This document shows, one piece after another, positions 29,719 through 38,564 of a stretch of DNA of 64,000 nt. This DNA is from Pseudomonas farsensis. Lineage in GTDB: Bacteria; Pseudomonadota; Gammaproteobacteria; Pseudomonadales; Pseudomonadaceae. Position numbers and translations under genes: made by a program. Positions within the stretch are counted from its first letter, which is position 1; the number at the start of each line of letters is the position of its first letter. The stretch lies in assembly GCF_014268805.2 (NCBI RefSeq), contig NZ_JABWRF020000004.1, positions 186,001-250,000 of the forward strand, written 5' to 3'. A model generated the notes under the pieces. The model was not told where the DNA came from, ran no database searches, and worked only from the letters and a program-made list of their open reading frames with translations.

Positions 29719-30021
29719 GGCGCCTCCTTGTGATGCGCAGGTTAAGGTCTACCTGATTGGAAGGGCCAAAGCCGATTGTGTTGAAGCGAGACGGAAAAAA
29801 TACGACGAGCGGTACGCTGCCACCGCGAGTCAGCCGCAAGGAATCGCCGCTGCCAAAATACAGATGGACTAACTTGCTGTTTTTCTGCGTTTTTTTTAAG
29901 AAAAAGCTTTTCAACTGGAAAAGGCGCTGGTAAAGTTCGGCCCATTCCCGAGCTGCTCCACACGGAGCACTCGGTGAATTGTCAGATCGACAGTGCATCA
30001 GTCACTCGTCACATCCGATAC
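29719..30021. other. non-coding gap ahead of tRNA-Gln
   Basis: About 300 bp without a gene. It is more AT-rich than its surroundings around 29870-29915, with runs of T and A (TTTTTTTTAAGAAAAAGC). The last 100 bp should hold the tRNA promoter; GGTAAAGT near 29930 is a possible -10 area. Nothing else is recognised. Confidence 0.5.
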
Positions 30022-30096
30022 AGGGGCGTCGCCAAGCGGTAAGGCAGCAGGTTTTGATCCTGCCATGCGTTGGTTCGAATCCAGCCGCCCCTGCCA
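30022..30096 (+). tRNA. tRNA-Gln (anticodon TTG)
   Basis: 75 nt with encoded CCA. The acceptor stem AGGGGCG pairs with CGCCCCT. The D arm GCCAAGCGGTAAGGC, anticodon stem GCAGG/CCTGC with loop TTTTGAT (anticodon TTG, reads CAA), and T arm GTTCGAATC are all intact. The discriminator G and CCA end at 30096. A terminator follows at 30122. Confidence 0.97.
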
Positions 30097-30121
30097 TTAC
30101 TTAATCAGCAGTCAGTCTCCC

Positions 30122-30145
30122 AATCGCCTTTCGGCGATTTTTTTC
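30122..30145 (+). terminator. terminator of tRNA-Gln
   Basis: Stem AATCGCC/GGCGATT with TTTC loop, followed by six Ts, 25 bp past the tRNA. Confidence 0.88.
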
Positions 30146-30155
30146 GTTCTGCCTC

Positions 30156-32537
30156 TCAATTTTCCAGCAGCTCGGCCAATGCCTGGGCCAGCGCCTGCTC
30201 GTGCACGGGCTTTTGCAGCACGCGGCTATGCGGCAGGTTCAGCTCTTCAACCTCTGCGTACCCAGTCAGGAACACCACGGGCAGTTGCGCAAAGCGCTCG
30301 CGGGCCGCTTGGGCCAGCTGGGCGCCGGTGAGCCCTGGCATGGCGAAATCGGTGAATAGCAGGTCGATGTGCTCATCGAGCAGCTCCAGCGCCTGCGCGC
30401 CGCTGACGGCCTGGCGCACCTGATAACCCAGGCGGCCCAGTACATCGGCAATCATCTCGCGTACAGCATGGTCGTCGTCCACCAGCAATATCCGCTCGCC
30501 GCCGCCGCCACTGGCAAGGGGCCGTGGGGTAGGGGTTTCGGGGGCGCTGTCGCGGGGGCGGTGCTTGACCGACGGCAGGTAGACACTCACCTGGGTGCCG
30601 CGCTGCGGCGCCGTTTCGATACGTACCCCCCCGCCGGATTGCTTGGCAAAGCCGAACACCTGGGCCAGCCCCAGGCCTGAGCCTTTGCCAATATCCTTGG
30701 TGGTGAAGAACGGCTCGAAGACTTTGGCCAGCACCTCTTCACTCATGCCGCAACCCGTATCACGGATGCTCAGCACCACGTATTCGCCGGGCTCCGGGTC
30801 TTCCGGGCGGCGCGGGCGCATGTTCACCTGGGTGTTGCGGGTGGACAGGGTGAGCTGGCCACCATTGGGCATGGCATCGCGGGCGTTGATCGCCAGGTTG
30901 AGAATGATCATCTCGGTCTGGGTAGGGTCGGCCAGCGCGTGCCACAGGTTGCGGTCCAGATCCAGGCTTACCGCGATCCTGCCGCCAAGGGTGCGGCTAA
31001 GCAGCTCTTCCAGCCCGGACAGCGTACCGTTGAGGTCCACCGGCACCGGCTCCAGACGCTGCTTGCGCGAAAAAGCCAGCAACTGTGCAGTCAACTTGGC
31101 GCCGCGCTCGCCCGCTTCGCGGATATGCTGCAGCCGCTTGTCGGCCTTTTCGAGCTGGCCTCTTTGCAGGTCGCGTTCAAGGAAGCTGGCGCCGGTCAGG
31201 ATCACCGTCAACAGGTTATTGAAGTCATGGGCAACGCCTGCGGTGAGCTGGCCGACGGCTTCGAGGCGTTGCATTTGCTGCAGGGCGGCTTCGACGCGCT
31301 CGCGTTCGGCAATTTGCTCGCGCAGGCGGGTGTTGGCCTGGGCCAGCTCCAGCGCTGCCTCGCGCTCGCTGGTTATGTCGCGGGCGACCACGTGCAGCAG
31401 GGCATCGTCCGGCACCACTACCCAGGACAACCAGCGCGGCTGGCCGTTGGCGTGCAGCACGCGGCCGACAAAGCGAGCGCTGGTGCGCCCGAGTGACAGC
31501 GCGGCGAGCTCTGCCAGCAGCACCTCCTGGTCGGGCTCGGGCAGCAGTTGCAACAGCGAGGCTTGCCCGAGGCGCTCAAGGCTGAAACCCAGGCTCGCCT
31601 CCCAGGCTGGGTTCAGCGCCACCGGCGTGAGGTCTTTGTTCAGTACCGCCAGCAAGTCCTGGGACAACTCCCAGGCACGGTCACGTTCGCGGGTGCGCCG
31701 TTCGACCCGCTCGCCGAGCATCTGGTTGAGCTGCTCCAGGGCGCGGGTGGCCTGGCGTTGCTGGTGAATATCCTGCAGCACCCCGGAAAACCGTACGCAC
31801 TTGCCATCGACGAACTGCGTCTGTCCGGTGGACAGCAGCCAGTGAGGCTCGTAGCCCTCGGGCTGGGCAATGCGAAACTCCACGCGGTAGCGGCCATCGC
31901 TGTCGGGGCGCATGGCGTGCTCGACCATCTCGCGGACTTTGTCACGGTCTTCGGGGTAGATGCCGTCGTAGAACACATCAAGGGTCATGTGCGTATCGGC
32001 AGGCAGCCCGAACAGCATCTTGCAGCGATCATCCCACAGCAGCTCGCCCTCCTGCGGGCGAAACTCCCAGGTACCCATGCCGGCGGCGTCAATGGCGATG
32101 CGCGCACGCGCCTCGACATCGGCCAGCGCTTCTTCGGCGCGGCGCCGACGCTGGCGCTCGTGCACCTCGGTCAACGCCCGGCGCACGGCCTTGGGCAGCA
32201 GCGAGAGATTCTTTTTCAGCACATAGTCGGTGGCACCCAGGCGGATCATTTCCACCGCGTGCTCTTCGCCATAAATGCCGGAGAGGAAGATGAACGGCAC
32301 CCCAGGGGCCTGGCGCTGGGCAATGGCCAGCACCTCGGCGCCGGAGGAACCTGGCAGCACGCAATCACAGAGAATCAGGTCAAAGCTGGCTTCACGCAGG
32401 GCGTGCTCGGCCGCCACATGGTCGAACACCAGTTTTGACTGCACGTGCAGGCCGCTGCGCTCGAGGCGCATCAGGATCAGCTCGGCATCCATGGTGCTGT
32501 CTTCGACCATGAGGATGTGCAACGGGGTTTGCTGCAT
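30156..32537 (-). CDS. hybrid sensor kinase: REC-PAS-PAS-HisKA-HATPase-REC
   Basis: 793 residues from ATG 32537, where AAGGCGG precedes; the frame can be read from a GTG at 32561 that overlaps the upstream gene. Domain order: receiver (LMVEDS, Asp in LILCDCVLPG), PAS with PAC-type FSGVLQDIHQQRQA, a second PAS, a coiled linker, HisKA of the AHDFNNLLTVI type, HATPase (NLAINARDAMPNGG, DTGCGMS, GSGLGLAQV), and a C-terminal receiver (LLFTDFAMPGLTG). No membrane segment: cytoplasmic. Third gene of an operon behind bacteriophytochrome and a single receiver, so it may receive the light signal through its N-terminal REC. Confidence 0.9.
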   Translation of the reverse strand: MQQTPLHILMVEDSTMDAELILMRLERSGLHVQSKLVFDHVAAEHALREASFDLILCDCVLPGSSGAEVLAIAQRQAPGVPFIFLSGIYGEEHAVEMIRLGATDYVLKKNLSLLPKAVRRALTEVHERQRRRRAEEALADVEARARIAIDAAGMGTWEFRPQEGELLWDDRCKMLFGLPADTHMTLDVFYDGIYPEDRDKVREMVEHAMRPDSDGRYRVEFRIAQPEGYEPHWLLSTGQTQFVDGKCVRFSGVLQDIHQQRQATRALEQLNQMLGERVERRTRERDRAWELSQDLLAVLNKDLTPVALNPAWEASLGFSLERLGQASLLQLLPEPDQEVLLAELAALSLGRTSARFVGRVLHANGQPRWLSWVVVPDDALLHVVARDITSEREAALELAQANTRLREQIAERERVEAALQQMQRLEAVGQLTAGVAHDFNNLLTVILTGASFLERDLQRGQLEKADKRLQHIREAGERGAKLTAQLLAFSRKQRLEPVPVDLNGTLSGLEELLSRTLGGRIAVSLDLDRNLWHALADPTQTEMIILNLAINARDAMPNGGQLTLSTRNTQVNMRPRRPEDPEPGEYVVLSIRDTGCGMSEEVLAKVFEPFFTTKDIGKGSGLGLAQVFGFAKQSGGGVRIETAPQRGTQVSVYLPSVKHRPRDSAPETPTPRPLASGGGGERILLVDDDHAVREMIADVLGRLGYQVRQAVSGAQALELLDEHIDLLFTDFAMPGLTGAQLAQAARERFAQLPVVFLTGYAEVEELNLPHSRVLQKPVHEQALAQALAELLEN

Positions 32538-32547
32538 GTTGCCCGCC

Positions 32548-33009
32548 TTACTGGTTGCCACGGCGGCTCAGGCGCAGCGAACCGGGTGGTGGCTCGTTGA
32601 GCACCGCCCAGAACACGCCGAGGTCGGAAATGGCGGTGACAAACTCCTTGAACTCCACCGGCTTGACCACATAGGCGTTGACGCCCAGCTCGTAGGCACG
32701 TTGCAAGTCGGGCTCCTCGCGCGAGGACGTCAGCATAACCACCGGGATACTGCGCAGCTCAGGCGTGGTGCGTACAAGCTTGAGCACCTCCAGGCCATCG
32801 ACTTTGGGCAGTTTCAGGTCAAGCAGCATGACGGCGGGGTTGCCGTCGTCGCGGTCGGCATAGGCATTGCGGCGCAGCAGGTAGTCCAGTGCATCGGCGC
32901 CGTCGCGCAGCACGATGACTTCGTTGGCCAGCTGGCTACGCTCCAGCGCCACGAGGGTGAGTTCCAGGTCGCGAGGGTTGTCTTCGACCAGCAGGATAGG
33001 CTTGAGCAT
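32548..33009 (-). CDS. Rcp1-like single-domain response regulator
   Basis: 153 residues. A receiver domain with LLVEDNPRDLEL, phosphoacceptor Asp in VMLLDLKLPKVDG and Lys in YVVKPVEF, with no output domain. It is the type usually encoded right after bacteriophytochromes and phosphorylated by them. It lies 14 bp from the phytochrome gene and 10 bp from the hybrid kinase, so it probably serves as a phosphate shuttle in between. Confidence 0.9.
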   Translation of the reverse strand: MLKPILLVEDNPRDLELTLVALERSQLANEVIVLRDGADALDYLLRRNAYADRDDGNPAVMLLDLKLPKVDGLEVLKLVRTTPELRSIPVVMLTSSREEPDLQRAYELGVNAYVVKPVEFKEFVTAISDLGVFWAVLNEPPPGSLRLSRRGNQ

Positions 33010-33023
33010 GGTAATCGGCGGCC

Positions 33024-35270
33024 TCAGGCTGTCGGTAATTGATGGGGCAGGGTGAAATGGAAACTGGCGCCCTGGCCGACACGGCCCTCGGCCCAGACCC
33101 GGCCGTCATGGCGCTCGATGATACGCCTTACACTGGCAAGGCCAATACCCGTACCCTCGAATTCTTCCATGCGATGCAGGCGCTGGAACACGCCGAACAG
33201 CTTGTCGACATAGGCCATGTCAAAGCCCACACCGTTGTCGCGCACGTACACCTCGGTCTCGTCGGCGTGTTGCACCGCGCCCACTTCGATACGCGCAGGG
33301 TCGCGGTCGCGGCTGTACTTGATGGCGTTGGCGATCAGGTTGTGCAGCACCATGTTGATGAAGGCCGGGTCTGCGTACACCTTGGGCAGCTGCGCCACTT
33401 CCCAGATAATAGTGCGCCCGGCGTAGTCAGGCGCCGTTTCGTTGCGGATCGCTTCGACCAGCGCATTGAGGTCAACATCCGACAGGCGCAGCGCCGAGCG
33501 GCCCATCTGCGAGAAATTCAGCAGGTTGTCGACCAGCGAGCCTGCAAACTGTGCGGCTTCCTCGATATGGCCCAGGAAGCGCTTGCCGCGCTCGGTCAGG
33601 TGCTCGCCCTCAAGCTCGTTGAGCAGTTCGCTGTAGCCCGCGATGTGCCGCAGCGGCGCGCGCAGGTCGTGGGATACGCTGTAGGAAAACGCTTCGAGCT
33701 CTTTGTTCGAGCGCTTCAGCTCGTTGGCCAGTTGCGCCAGTTCTTCAGCCTTGCGCAGGACGATGCCGAGCACGGCGTTGCGCAGTTCGGTAACCCCTTC
33801 GATGATCAGTGGCTCCCACGGTGCGCTGAAGTCGCGGACCTCTTCCCGCCAGCGTTCGAAGCTGTGCCGCGGGTTGAGCGTGCCTTGCGGGCCAATATGC
33901 TTTTCTGGCCGGCCGGCCCAATCGACTGTGCGCGCCTGCTCGTCGCGGAACCACACCAGGTAGTGCGAGTGGATCTGCGAGATGGCCACCGCCAGCACCC
34001 CGGCAGAATGCTCCGCGAGTTCCGGCAACACCTCGATGTCGCGGCGCACGTTGTCGGTGTGTAACACCAACTCGCCACTGCGCTGGCCCAGCCAGTGCAC
34101 CAAGGCGTTTACCTGCGCTGCGGGCGGGGTGTGGCCGATCAGGTCGCAGCGTTCGGCACTGATGATCGCAGCGCCAGAGGCGCGGGCAAATTGCAGCATG
34201 ACCTCGGGCTGTGCCAGCAGGCCATCGCTGACGCTGTCATGGTCGGCCATGGCGGCAAGCATGCGCACGATGTACTGGCGCAGGTCGAGCAGAAAACGGG
34301 TGCTGTCGTGGGCTTCCAGCGCTTCAAGCTGCAGCGATAGCACGTTGGCCAGCAGTTCGCAGGCGGTGCGGCTCTGGAAGTCCACCGCACGCGGCTGTTC
34401 GTGGTGGCACGACACCAGCCCCCAGAGCTTGCCGTCGACCACGATCGACAGCGACATCGAAGCCTGCGTGCCCATGTTGCGCATGTACTGAAGGTGCACT
34501 GGCGAGACACTGCGCAGGGTGGCGAAGCTCATGTCCAGTGGTTGGCCGGTGCGAGGGTTGAGCTCGGGGACCAGCGCTGCGGGCTGGTAATCGGCGTCTT
34601 CGATGACGCGGATGCGGTTGATGCAATACAGCTCGCGGGCCTGGCGCGGGATGTCCGACCCCGGGAAGCTCTGGCCCAGGTAGCTGGGGTAGCCGGGGTC
34701 CAAGGCTTCAGCCAGGACCTTGCCGGTGCCATCGGCATCGAAGCTGTAGGCTTTTACCCGGCCGAAACCTGTGATGCGCTTGATCTGCCGAACCGCCTGC
34801 TGCAGCAGTTCCTCGATGCCTTTGGCCTGGTGCACGGTGCTGACGAAAGCGCGCACCAGCGGATAATAGTCGCTGTGCTGCGAAACGCGCCGCGCACTGG
34901 GTTCGAATTCGACGATCAGCACCTGGTCATGGGCATGGGCGAGCACGCGCAGCGGTTCCTGGCAGGGGGCCTGCGGGTGCAGTTGCAGGTCGCCGATATG
35001 GAACGGAAACACCTCGTCCTCAGGCAGGTTTGCCAACAGCTCGCGCAGGTTGACGCCCTCGGCGAGTAAGGCCGGCAGCGCTTGGCCAAGCAGCGCCTGG
35101 GCAGGCTGGCCGAGCCATTGCTGGCTGTTTTCGCTGGCCTGAAGAATGCTCAGGTCGCTGTGGTCGAGCACCAACAGAAAACCTTGGGGCTGGATGCTGC
35201 CGGGGATCCGGATCGGTTCCTGGGCGCAGCGCTCGATGGCCTGTTCGAGCGAAGTCGGGGCATTGCTCAA
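33024..35270 (-). CDS. bphP: bacteriophytochrome histidine kinase BphP
   Basis: 748 residues from a TTG with AGGAG ahead. It senses red/far-red light through a biliverdin chromophore. The N-terminal Cys15 in AIERCAQEPIRIPGSIQPQG is the expected chromophore attachment site. The PAS, GAF (FPGSDIPRQAR, the PxSDIP motif) and PHY domains are in order, then HisKA FSYSVSHDLRAPLRHIAGY and HATPase with NLIANAIKYS, DNGVGFD and GTGIGLASV. No heme oxygenase gene (bphO) is adjacent, so biliverdin must come from another enzyme. First gene of a three-gene signalling operon, divergent from the pilus operon. Confidence 0.95.
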   Translation of the reverse strand: MSNAPTSLEQAIERCAQEPIRIPGSIQPQGFLLVLDHSDLSILQASENSQQWLGQPAQALLGQALPALLAEGVNLRELLANLPEDEVFPFHIGDLQLHPQAPCQEPLRVLAHAHDQVLIVEFEPSARRVSQHSDYYPLVRAFVSTVHQAKGIEELLQQAVRQIKRITGFGRVKAYSFDADGTGKVLAEALDPGYPSYLGQSFPGSDIPRQARELYCINRIRVIEDADYQPAALVPELNPRTGQPLDMSFATLRSVSPVHLQYMRNMGTQASMSLSIVVDGKLWGLVSCHHEQPRAVDFQSRTACELLANVLSLQLEALEAHDSTRFLLDLRQYIVRMLAAMADHDSVSDGLLAQPEVMLQFARASGAAIISAERCDLIGHTPPAAQVNALVHWLGQRSGELVLHTDNVRRDIEVLPELAEHSAGVLAVAISQIHSHYLVWFRDEQARTVDWAGRPEKHIGPQGTLNPRHSFERWREEVRDFSAPWEPLIIEGVTELRNAVLGIVLRKAEELAQLANELKRSNKELEAFSYSVSHDLRAPLRHIAGYSELLNELEGEHLTERGKRFLGHIEEAAQFAGSLVDNLLNFSQMGRSALRLSDVDLNALVEAIRNETAPDYAGRTIIWEVAQLPKVYADPAFINMVLHNLIANAIKYSRDRDPARIEVGAVQHADETEVYVRDNGVGFDMAYVDKLFGVFQRLHRMEEFEGTGIGLASVRRIIERHDGRVWAEGRVGQGASFHFTLPHQLPTA

Positions 35271-35537
35271 GGGAATCTCCTGTGGGTCCGTCCATGCGCG
35301 GGGCAGGTACTTGTGTCGCGGTGCAAAGTATCAGAAGGCGGCCTGGATTGCCGGCTTATGGCTATTGGAGGGGCAGGAAGTTCAGGGGTTTCGTCCATTT
35401 TTCAATAAATTTTCTGCACCCCCGGTTACGCCGTTTAGCCCTTTTTATTAATGCCAAAGAGAGATATCCATCGCCCGGCCCTGATCAATTCCCACTGCTA
35501 CGCTCAAATTCAACCTCTTCAGGGCAGGGTGTAAAAG

Positions 35538-36065
35538 GTGAAGGAGCGCTTAGTGGCCGGGTGTTTGGGCCTGTGTTTGAGCAGCAGTGCAATGGCAGCA
35601 GACTTTCTCGTCGATGTGCAGGTACGGGTGCAGCGCGGCTGCATGCTGGTCAATCAGCAACGTGATGCCGGTGCCCAAGCGCTAGGAGTGATCGACCTTG
35701 GCGCCGCCGCCCGCCTGGACGGCCCCGGTGCGCCGCTGGCCGGCGTGCTGTACAGCCCGCGGCCGCCACGCCTTGAGTGCAACCCCGATACCCCCTACCA
35801 GATTCGCGTTGACGGCGGCCTGCACGGCGGCGTCGGCCAGGTGCGTTACCTGGCCAGCACTGATCAGCGCGCCCAGCCTATCCCGTACCGCCTCTACCGC
35901 GATGCCGCCTGGCGCGAACCCCTTGAAGTGGGTGTCGCGCAGTCGGCGCGGGTGCCGGACAGCGGCTCGGTGGAACTGCCGCTGTATGCGCGTATCGACA
36001 AGATAGCGTGGGTGCCGCGGGCCGGGCTGTATGCCGACCTGCTCAAAGTCACCGTGACCTGGTAG
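35538..36065 (+). CDS. SCPU-domain pilus subunit 1 (Csu/CupE type)
   Basis: 175 residues, GTG start with AAAAGG ahead, signal peptide ending SSSAMAA. One spore-coat-U (SCPU) domain: the early Cys in QRGCMLVN pairs with that in RLECNP, and the end LYADLLKVTVTW is the terminal strand used for donor-strand exchange. These proteins are secreted subunits of archaic chaperone-usher pili that mediate attachment and biofilm formation. First of four similar small genes in the operon; a minor subunit is likely. Confidence 0.88.
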   Translation: MKERLVAGCLGLCLSSSAMAADFLVDVQVRVQRGCMLVNQQRDAGAQALGVIDLGAAARLDGPGAPLAGVLYSPRPPRLECNPDTPYQIRVDGGLHGGVGQVRYLASTDQRAQPIPYRLYRDAAWREPLEVGVAQSARVPDSGSVELPLYARIDKIAWVPRAGLYADLLKVTVTW

Positions 36066-36074
36066 GGAACCGCC

Positions 36075-36623
36075 ATGCACAAGGAACGGCTGCAACGCAC
36101 ATCCCTTCTACTGCTGACCCTCGGCCCGCTGTTGCTACCGGGTGGCACTGTCCACGGCAGCAGTACCGGGTTCATCCAGGCGCAGTTGATCATCAGCGCC
36201 GCCTGCCAGATCAACAACAACCCCCAGCCGGCAACCCTCGGCAACCCAGGGCTGATCGACTTCGGCGCGCAAGGCCCGTCCTGGGAACAACCGCTGGCCG
36301 GCAAGGTGGACGACGCCGGCGGTGCAGGTGGCCTGCAGATCAGTTGCTCGCCCCAGGTGCGCGCCTTCACCGTGCGCATCGACGAAGGGCTAAACGGCGG
36401 CGACGGCGTGCGCCGGCTGAGCAACGGCCGCGAAACCATCGTCTATCAGTTGGCTGTCGACCCCGCTGGCAACAGCCGCTACGCCGTCGGCCAGGCGCGC
36501 ACCTTCACCATCAGAGGCACCCAGCAAGTTCCCGTACCCATTTACGGCGTGGTGGTCGCGCAGCCGCGCGCGCTGCCGGCCGGGCTGTACCGCGACACCC
36601 TCAGAGTGACACTGGACTGGTAA
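36075..36623 (+). CDS. SCPU-domain pilus subunit 2
   Basis: 182 residues with signal peptide (MHKERLQRTSLLLLTLGPLLL...). SCPU domain with Cys in SAACQINNN and LQISCSPQ, ending LYRDTLRVTLDW. It follows subunit 1 by 9 bp. A minor or adaptor subunit of the same pilus is likely. Confidence 0.88.
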   Translation: MHKERLQRTSLLLLTLGPLLLPGGTVHGSSTGFIQAQLIISAACQINNNPQPATLGNPGLIDFGAQGPSWEQPLAGKVDDAGGAGGLQISCSPQVRAFTVRIDEGLNGGDGVRRLSNGRETIVYQLAVDPAGNSRYAVGQARTFTIRGTQQVPVPIYGVVVAQPRALPAGLYRDTLRVTLDW

Positions 36624-36640
36624 CACGCAAGGAGATCCCG

Positions 36641-37174
36641 ATGCCCAAGCACTATTCTCGCTGCCTGCTCGCAGGCATGGCCCTGGCCCTGACCGCTCAG
36701 GTTCAGGCCGCCACCGTAACCGGCACCATCAGCTCGACCCTGACCCTTACCGCTGCGTGCCAGGTCAATGGCGGCTCCGGTAGCTCCGGGCTGAACTTCG
36801 GTACCCTCAGTTTCGGCACCCAGGATGCGCTGTTCACCACCGCCAACGGGCAAGTGCTCGGCGGCGGCGGTGGGGCGATGAGCATTTTGTGCTCGGCGGG
36901 CACCGTGCCGTCGATCCGCGTGCGCGCCGGGGCCCATGACGGCCAGTCCTCTGGAGGCACCCGCGCCCTGGCTGACGGTGCTGGCAACTATGTGCCCTAC
37001 GATTTCTACACCGACACCGGGCGCACCCAGCCACTGGCCATCGACGGCACCATCACTTTGCCGACCAGCACCGGTGCTGCGCAGACCGTCAACCTGTACG
37101 GCCAAGCACGTGGTAAAGCGGGGCTGCCGGCAGGGGTGTACACCGACACAGTGGCGGTCGAGCTGAGTTTCTGA
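36641..37174 (+). CDS. SCPU-domain pilus subunit 3, candidate major pilin (CsuA/B-like)
   Basis: 177 residues. A good AAGGAG site and the signal peptide MPKHYSRCLLAGMALALTAQVQA precede a glycine/serine-rich mature start ATVTGTISSTLTLTAACQV. Cysteines are in AACQVNG and ILCSAG, and the end is YTDTVAVELSF. The strong ribosome-binding site and composition suggest the main shaft subunit, but this is a guess. Confidence 0.86.
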   Translation: MPKHYSRCLLAGMALALTAQVQAATVTGTISSTLTLTAACQVNGGSGSSGLNFGTLSFGTQDALFTTANGQVLGGGGGAMSILCSAGTVPSIRVRAGAHDGQSSGGTRALADGAGNYVPYDFYTDTGRTQPLAIDGTITLPTSTGAAQTVNLYGQARGKAGLPAGVYTDTVAVELSF

Positions 37175-37177
37175 ACC

Positions 37178-37681
37178 ATGTGCAGCGCGCTTCGCCTGCT
37201 GCTTGCCGGGCTGGTGCTGATACCCGTGCAGGGCACCCAGGCGGTAACCGGCAGTACCTTCGAGGTATCTGCGACCATCAGCGCCGGGTGCCTGGTGGTG
37301 GGCGGGGTGACCACCTACGGGGTGCTCGATTTCGGGACCCGCTCGGCGCTGGCCACCGGAGTGGTTGGCACGTCGCTGGGCGGCACCACGGTGACCTTCC
37401 AGTGCACGCCGGGGGTTGGTCTGAGCATGAAGCTCGATGGTGGGCAGAACAGCGCCAGCGGCACCCGCAACCTCAAGCGCAACGGCGGTACCCAGCTACT
37501 GGCCTATCAGCTGTTCAGCGACGCCGCCTACAGCCAGGCGCTGGGTATTGGCACCAGTGCCACGGTCAGCTACAGCGACCCTACTGCCATCAAGCTGCCG
37601 GTCTATGGCCGCACCACCTTGCCCGGCAACTTGCCGGCTGGGACCTACACCGATGTTGTGCAAGTGACGGTGACCTGGTGA
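37178..37681 (+). CDS. SCPU-domain pilus subunit 4
   Basis: 167 residues, three bases after subunit 3. Signal peptide to GTQA. SCPU domain with ISAGCLVVGG and VTFQCTPG, ending YTDVVQVTVTW. Canonical csu operons have three small subunits before the chaperone, so this gives one more than usual. Confidence 0.87.
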   Translation: MCSALRLLLAGLVLIPVQGTQAVTGSTFEVSATISAGCLVVGGVTTYGVLDFGTRSALATGVVGTSLGGTTVTFQCTPGVGLSMKLDGGQNSASGTRNLKRNGGTQLLAYQLFSDAAYSQALGIGTSATVSYSDPTAIKLPVYGRTTLPGNLPAGTYTDVVQVTVTW

Positions 37682-37718
37682 ACCAGGCGCTGTAATCGAC
37701 CAGATGAAGGAGAGCGGT

Positions 37719-38495
37719 ATGCGGGCAGGCGCGAAACTGGCGCAAGGAATCATCGGGCTGTTGCTGCTGGCGAGTACGCCGGCCTTCGCCGCCACCTCGG
37801 TGTTGATCTGGCCGATCGACCCGGTGCTTGAGGCCGACCAGAAGGCCGGTGCGCTATGGCTGGAAAACCGCGGCAGCACGCCGGCCAGCCTGCAGGTGCG
37901 GGTGTTCGCCTGGCGCCAGGGCGAGTTCCAGGAACAGTTTCAGGCCCAGCGCGACATCATCGGCAGCCCACCGGTGGCCAATATCGCCCCGGGGCAGAAG
38001 CAACTGATTCGCCTGACCCGCACCGGCAACTCGCCAGCGGGGCAGGAGCAGGCTTACCGCATCATCATCGACGAGATCCCGTCACCCTTGCCCACCGACC
38101 CAGCAGCAGAGGGGCCCAAGGCTGCGATCCGTCTGCAGATGCGTTATTCGGTGCCGCTGTTCGTCTACGGCGATGGGCTGTGGGGCAAGGCCGACAGCGA
38201 AGGCAACCGCAGCGCCGAAGGCGTGGGCAAGCCGCAACTGAGCTGGCGCGCGGTGACGGTGCAGGGCAAACCCTATGTGGAGTTGCGCAACACCGGCCCG
38301 GTACACGCCCGGCTGACCGATGTGGTGCTGCAACAGGGCGGGCAGGAGCGGCCGCTGGTGGAGGGCTTGCTGGGTTACGTGCTGCCCGGCGCCAGCATGC
38401 GATGGCCGGTGCCCGCAGCGCCGGGCGCCGCTAGCGTGCTCAAAGGGCGGGTCAACGGCCAGGACGTGGCGCAGGCGATTCGGCAAGGGCAGTAA
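37719..38495 (+). CDS. csuC: pilus periplasmic chaperone (CsuC/CupE4 type)
   Basis: 258 residues from ATG 37719, with AAGGAGAG directly before it; an ATG 15 bp upstream lies across that site and is rejected. Signal peptide to FAA. Two immunoglobulin-like domains; the first has VLIWPIDPVLEADQKAGALWLENRG and the subunit-docking strand QKQLIRLTRTG. It caps SCPU subunits in the periplasm and delivers them to the usher that follows. Confidence 0.92.
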   Translation: MRAGAKLAQGIIGLLLLASTPAFAATSVLIWPIDPVLEADQKAGALWLENRGSTPASLQVRVFAWRQGEFQEQFQAQRDIIGSPPVANIAPGQKQLIRLTRTGNSPAGQEQAYRIIIDEIPSPLPTDPAAEGPKAAIRLQMRYSVPLFVYGDGLWGKADSEGNRSAEGVGKPQLSWRAVTVQGKPYVELRNTGPVHARLTDVVLQQGGQERPLVEGLLGYVLPGASMRWPVPAAPGAASVLKGRVNGQDVAQAIRQGQ

Positions 38496-38564
38496 TCCAC
38501 GCAGTAGATGCACGTCAGGGGCCAGGGAGGACCCGGCAATGGCAGAGAATCGTGTGTGAGCTGG

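Noticed and set aside
30022-30145. Integration of an island at tRNA-Gln
   Set aside because: The tRNA is intact, no 3' duplicate of it occurs in the window, and the adjacent genes look native.
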